Assembly: GCF_003129905.1 (NCBI RefSeq)
Contig: NZ_QFFM01000032.1
Span: 1-36,106 of the forward strand
Direction of reading: 5' to 3'
Length of the DNA: 36,106 nt
DNA from: Bifidobacterium callitrichidarum
Lineage (GTDB): Bacteria; Actinomycetota; Actinomycetes; Actinomycetales; Bifidobacteriaceae
The notes beneath the pieces are model-generated. The model made no database searches. It had not been told where the DNA came from and saw only the letters and a program-made list of their open reading frames with translations. The stretch's first letter is position 1, and each line of letters opens with the position of its first letter. Below, piece by piece: positions 34,483 to 36,106 of the stretch. Both the position numbers and the translations under genes were made by a program.

Positions 34483-34638
34483 TCTCACGCCTCCTGCTTC
34501 TTCAATGTCAGGTGTCAGTTTAGACCAGCGGAATGGCCGAATGTGACGTTGCGGTTACTTTCGCCATTCCACTCCGGGGTATGCCATGCGTGGACTGGAG
34601 TCGACGCTGGGCATTCGACTCCGAATGACTGAAAGGTG
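34483..34638 (-). other. Structured 5' leader of the ATP synthase operon
   Basis: Untranslated leader of about 150 bases between the predicted promoter and atpB. Two inverted repeats are visible: GAGTCGA/TCGACTC (34598-34604 with 34615-34621) and GGAATGGC/GCCATTCC (34530-34537 with 34563-34570). These may affect translation or message stability. No known riboswitch consensus is recognised. Beyond the promoter, 34668-34902 shows nothing I can name. Confidence 0.45.
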
Positions 34639-34667
34639 ATTATTGGCCTGCGTTGGGACAAAGTCAA
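34639..34667 (-). promoter_or_regulatory. Promoter of the ATP synthase operon
   Basis: On the minus strand TTGACT (34662-34667) and AATAAT (34639-34644) are separated by exactly 17 bases, a good match to the housekeeping sigma-factor consensus. It is about 160 bases upstream of the atpB start, with no gene between. Confidence 0.75.
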
Positions 34668-34902
34668 CGCCCACCGGGCGTGTCCGGCCTGAGCCCTACT
34701 GCCGTAAGGGATTTATGGTTTTGTTATCTTTCGATTCCGTATTAGACGGTTGCGTGCGAGGTGCCGGGTTTCGTTCATTCGATAGTCCGCATAATGGACA
34801 TGTCAGTGTCCGAGTTGCGGTCAATTTCGAACCGACGAACCAACATTTTTCCTGTCCGATTCGTGGACACCCTCGACCGCGACGCGGCAAATTCCGGCAA
34901 AG

Positions 34903-34947
34903 CGCAAAAAACAAGGCTCCGTCAAACCGACATCGGCCGAAGGGAGC
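34903..34947 (-). terminator. Terminator after metA
   Basis: Branched hairpin directly after the metA stop: outer GCTCC/GGAGC, inner CCGA/TCGG, then TTGTTTTTTG on the minus strand. Confidence 0.6.
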
Positions 34948-34948
34948 G

Positions 34949-35989
34949 CTACTTCCCCTGAATCACCCCATACCCGTCATGCATGAACGGCGCGAAGTTG
35001 TCCTTACGCGGGCCGCCGGGCAGATGACGAATCGACCGATCCGTGCCCAGCTTCTTCTCGGCCCTGAGCTGCGGCACCTCGGTCAGGTCGTATGGCGTGG
35101 TCTGGTACACCCAGTTCAGCCAGTTGCGCCATAGCAGGTTGCCGTGCGCGCGCCAGCTGAACAGCGGTTCCAGGGACGGGTCGTCGTGCGGGAAATAGTT
35201 CTGCGGGAACGGCACGTTGGTCATGCCCTTCTTCATGTCGCGCTCATATTCCTCCGCGAGCGTGTACTTGCCGTACTCCCAATGGCCCAAGGCGAACACC
35301 TCGGAGAAGTCGCGCGTGGCCACCAGACCGGGGCCGGACTGCGGGCCCCAGGTGAGCACCTGAAGTTCCTGCTTCTTCAGGGCCAGATCGGCCTCGTTCA
35401 CGCCGGCGAGGCGGGAATGCGGCTGGAGCGCAATCTCGTCGAAGCCATTGGTCAGGAAGCAGTATTCGTCCTGCAGGTACTGGGGGAAGACGCCGAAGAT
35501 CTTCTGCGGGTAGTCCACCTTGCGCACACCGTAACGGTAATAGAGTGCACCCATGGCACCCCAGCACAGATACATGGTGGAGAACACGTGGGTGGAGGCC
35601 CAGTCAAGGATGGTCTTGAACTCCTCCCAGTAGTCCACCTCCTCGAACGGCATGTGCTCCACGGGGGCGCCGGTCACCACGAAGCCGTCGTAGTAGTTGT
35701 CGCGGAAGGCGTCGAGCGTTTCGTAGAACTTGACCAGATGATCGGCGGAGACGTGCGTGGCCTCGTGGGTGGAGGTCTTCATGAAGTCCACTTCCACCTG
35801 CAACGGGCTCTTCGAAACGAGACGCAGCAACTGGGTCTCGGTCTCGATCTTCTTGGGCATGAGATTCAGGATCACCAGTTTGAGCGGGCGGACGCGCTGA
35901 CGCTCCGCCTCGGGCTTCTCAAGCGCGAAGATACGCTCCGAGTCGAGGATGTCACGGGCCGGCAGGCCACTGGGGATCTTGATAGGCAT
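34949..35989 (-). CDS. metA: Homoserine O-acyltransferase, predicted O-acetyltransferase
   Basis: Activates homoserine for methionine synthesis in the cytoplasm. 346 residues with a glutamine-amidotransferase-like fold. The nucleophile is Cys142 in YLCWGAMGALYYRYG. The His-Glu pair lies in ALGHWEYGKYTLAEEY (about His236 and Glu238). In characterised MetA proteins the residue after GAP-x sets the acyl donor: Gly111 for succinyl-CoA, Glu111 for acetyl-CoA. Here GAPVEHMPFEEV gives Glu111, so acetyl-CoA is predicted despite the common annotation as succinyltransferase. GGGAG precedes ATG 35989. The gene is monocistronic between its own terminator and the window end. Confidence 0.96.
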   Translation of the reverse strand: MPIKIPSGLPARDILDSERIFALEKPEAERQRVRPLKLVILNLMPKKIETETQLLRLVSKSPLQVEVDFMKTSTHEATHVSADHLVKFYETLDAFRDNYYDGFVVTGAPVEHMPFEEVDYWEEFKTILDWASTHVFSTMYLCWGAMGALYYRYGVRKVDYPQKIFGVFPQYLQDEYCFLTNGFDEIALQPHSRLAGVNEADLALKKQELQVLTWGPQSGPGLVATRDFSEVFALGHWEYGKYTLAEEYERDMKKGMTNVPFPQNYFPHDDPSLEPLFSWRAHGNLLWRNWLNWVYQTTPYDLTEVPQLRAEKKLGTDRSIRHLPGGPRKDNFAPFMHDGYGVIQGK

Positions 35990-36106
35990 GCTCCCATTAT
36001 GTCCTTCCGCCGGATATGTCGCATGCAGGCGACGTGCCTCACGTTTTTTGAGCGCGTAGGGTGTGGTGGTGCCTCATCGGGAATGAGCGCGAACGGTATC
36101 GGTCCT
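35990..36106. other. metA upstream region to the window end
   Basis: The 117 bases upstream of metA should contain its promoter. A CATAAT lies only about ten bases before the start codon and is too close to serve as a -10. No SAM or T-box riboswitch pattern is seen. No adapter-like sequence occurs at this end. Confidence 0.4.

Overview
The window looks like a chromosomal contig from a high-GC Gram-positive bacterium, most probably a Bifidobacterium (longum/breve-like gut species). I infer this from the G/C-rich codon use, the actinobacterial mismatch endonuclease NucS, the gene order atpB-E-F-H-A-G-D-C next to metA, and many short palindromic intergenic repeats. No rRNA is present and the species cannot be fixed by eye. 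The first 25 bases match a Nextera sequencing adapter at 23 of 25 positions, so the left edge is a contig end and the first gene is truncated there.

Layout. 1-2.5 kb: 5'-truncated aspartate ammonia-lyase, an intergenic array of five CATATACCC-type motifs, and an MscS-type channel. 2.5-8.1 kb (minus strand): a CPBP membrane protease and a complete ABC importer (lipoprotein receptor, two coupled permeases, ATPase). 8.5-13.7 kb (minus): cell-envelope and phospholipid genes plsC, gpsA and ddl, then ridA and a membrane-anchored glycerophosphodiesterase. A 68-bp duplication of the gpsA 5' end lies 150 bp upstream of gpsA. 13.9-14.2 kb: a degenerate tandem array of 63-bp hairpin units.

14.25-20.74 kb: a compact integrated element of about 6.5 kb in the 3' end of tRNA-Arg(CCG). 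It is bounded by a 14-bp repeat of the tRNA end and carries a tyrosine integrase, an excisionase-like HTH protein, a DUF3631-type ATPase, a small-terminase-like protein, an XRE regulator divergent from a membrane-anchored HNH nuclease, and two unrecognised proteins. It has no capsid, tail, large terminase or conjugation genes. The layout suggests a phage satellite (PICI-like), and this is the most interesting part of the window. On the tRNA side the element supplies a new terminator, while the apparent original tRNA terminator is stranded just outside the far end.

21.0-27.1 kb: a CYTH-domain protein, a CnoX/YbbN-like thioredoxin-TPR protein, a lipoprotein plus membrane-protein pair with overlapping genes, a lipoprotein with one canonical and one degenerate FKBP domain, and nucS. 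A nearly 200-bp inverted repeat separates the last two. 27.4-34.5 kb (minus): the full eight-gene F1Fo ATP synthase operon, with a clear promoter upstream of atpB and a strong terminator after atpC. 34.9-36.0 kb: metA, whose Glu111 predicts acetyl-CoA specificity. Two families of hairpin repeats (five REP-like loci and two loci of a second type) punctuate the intergenic spaces.
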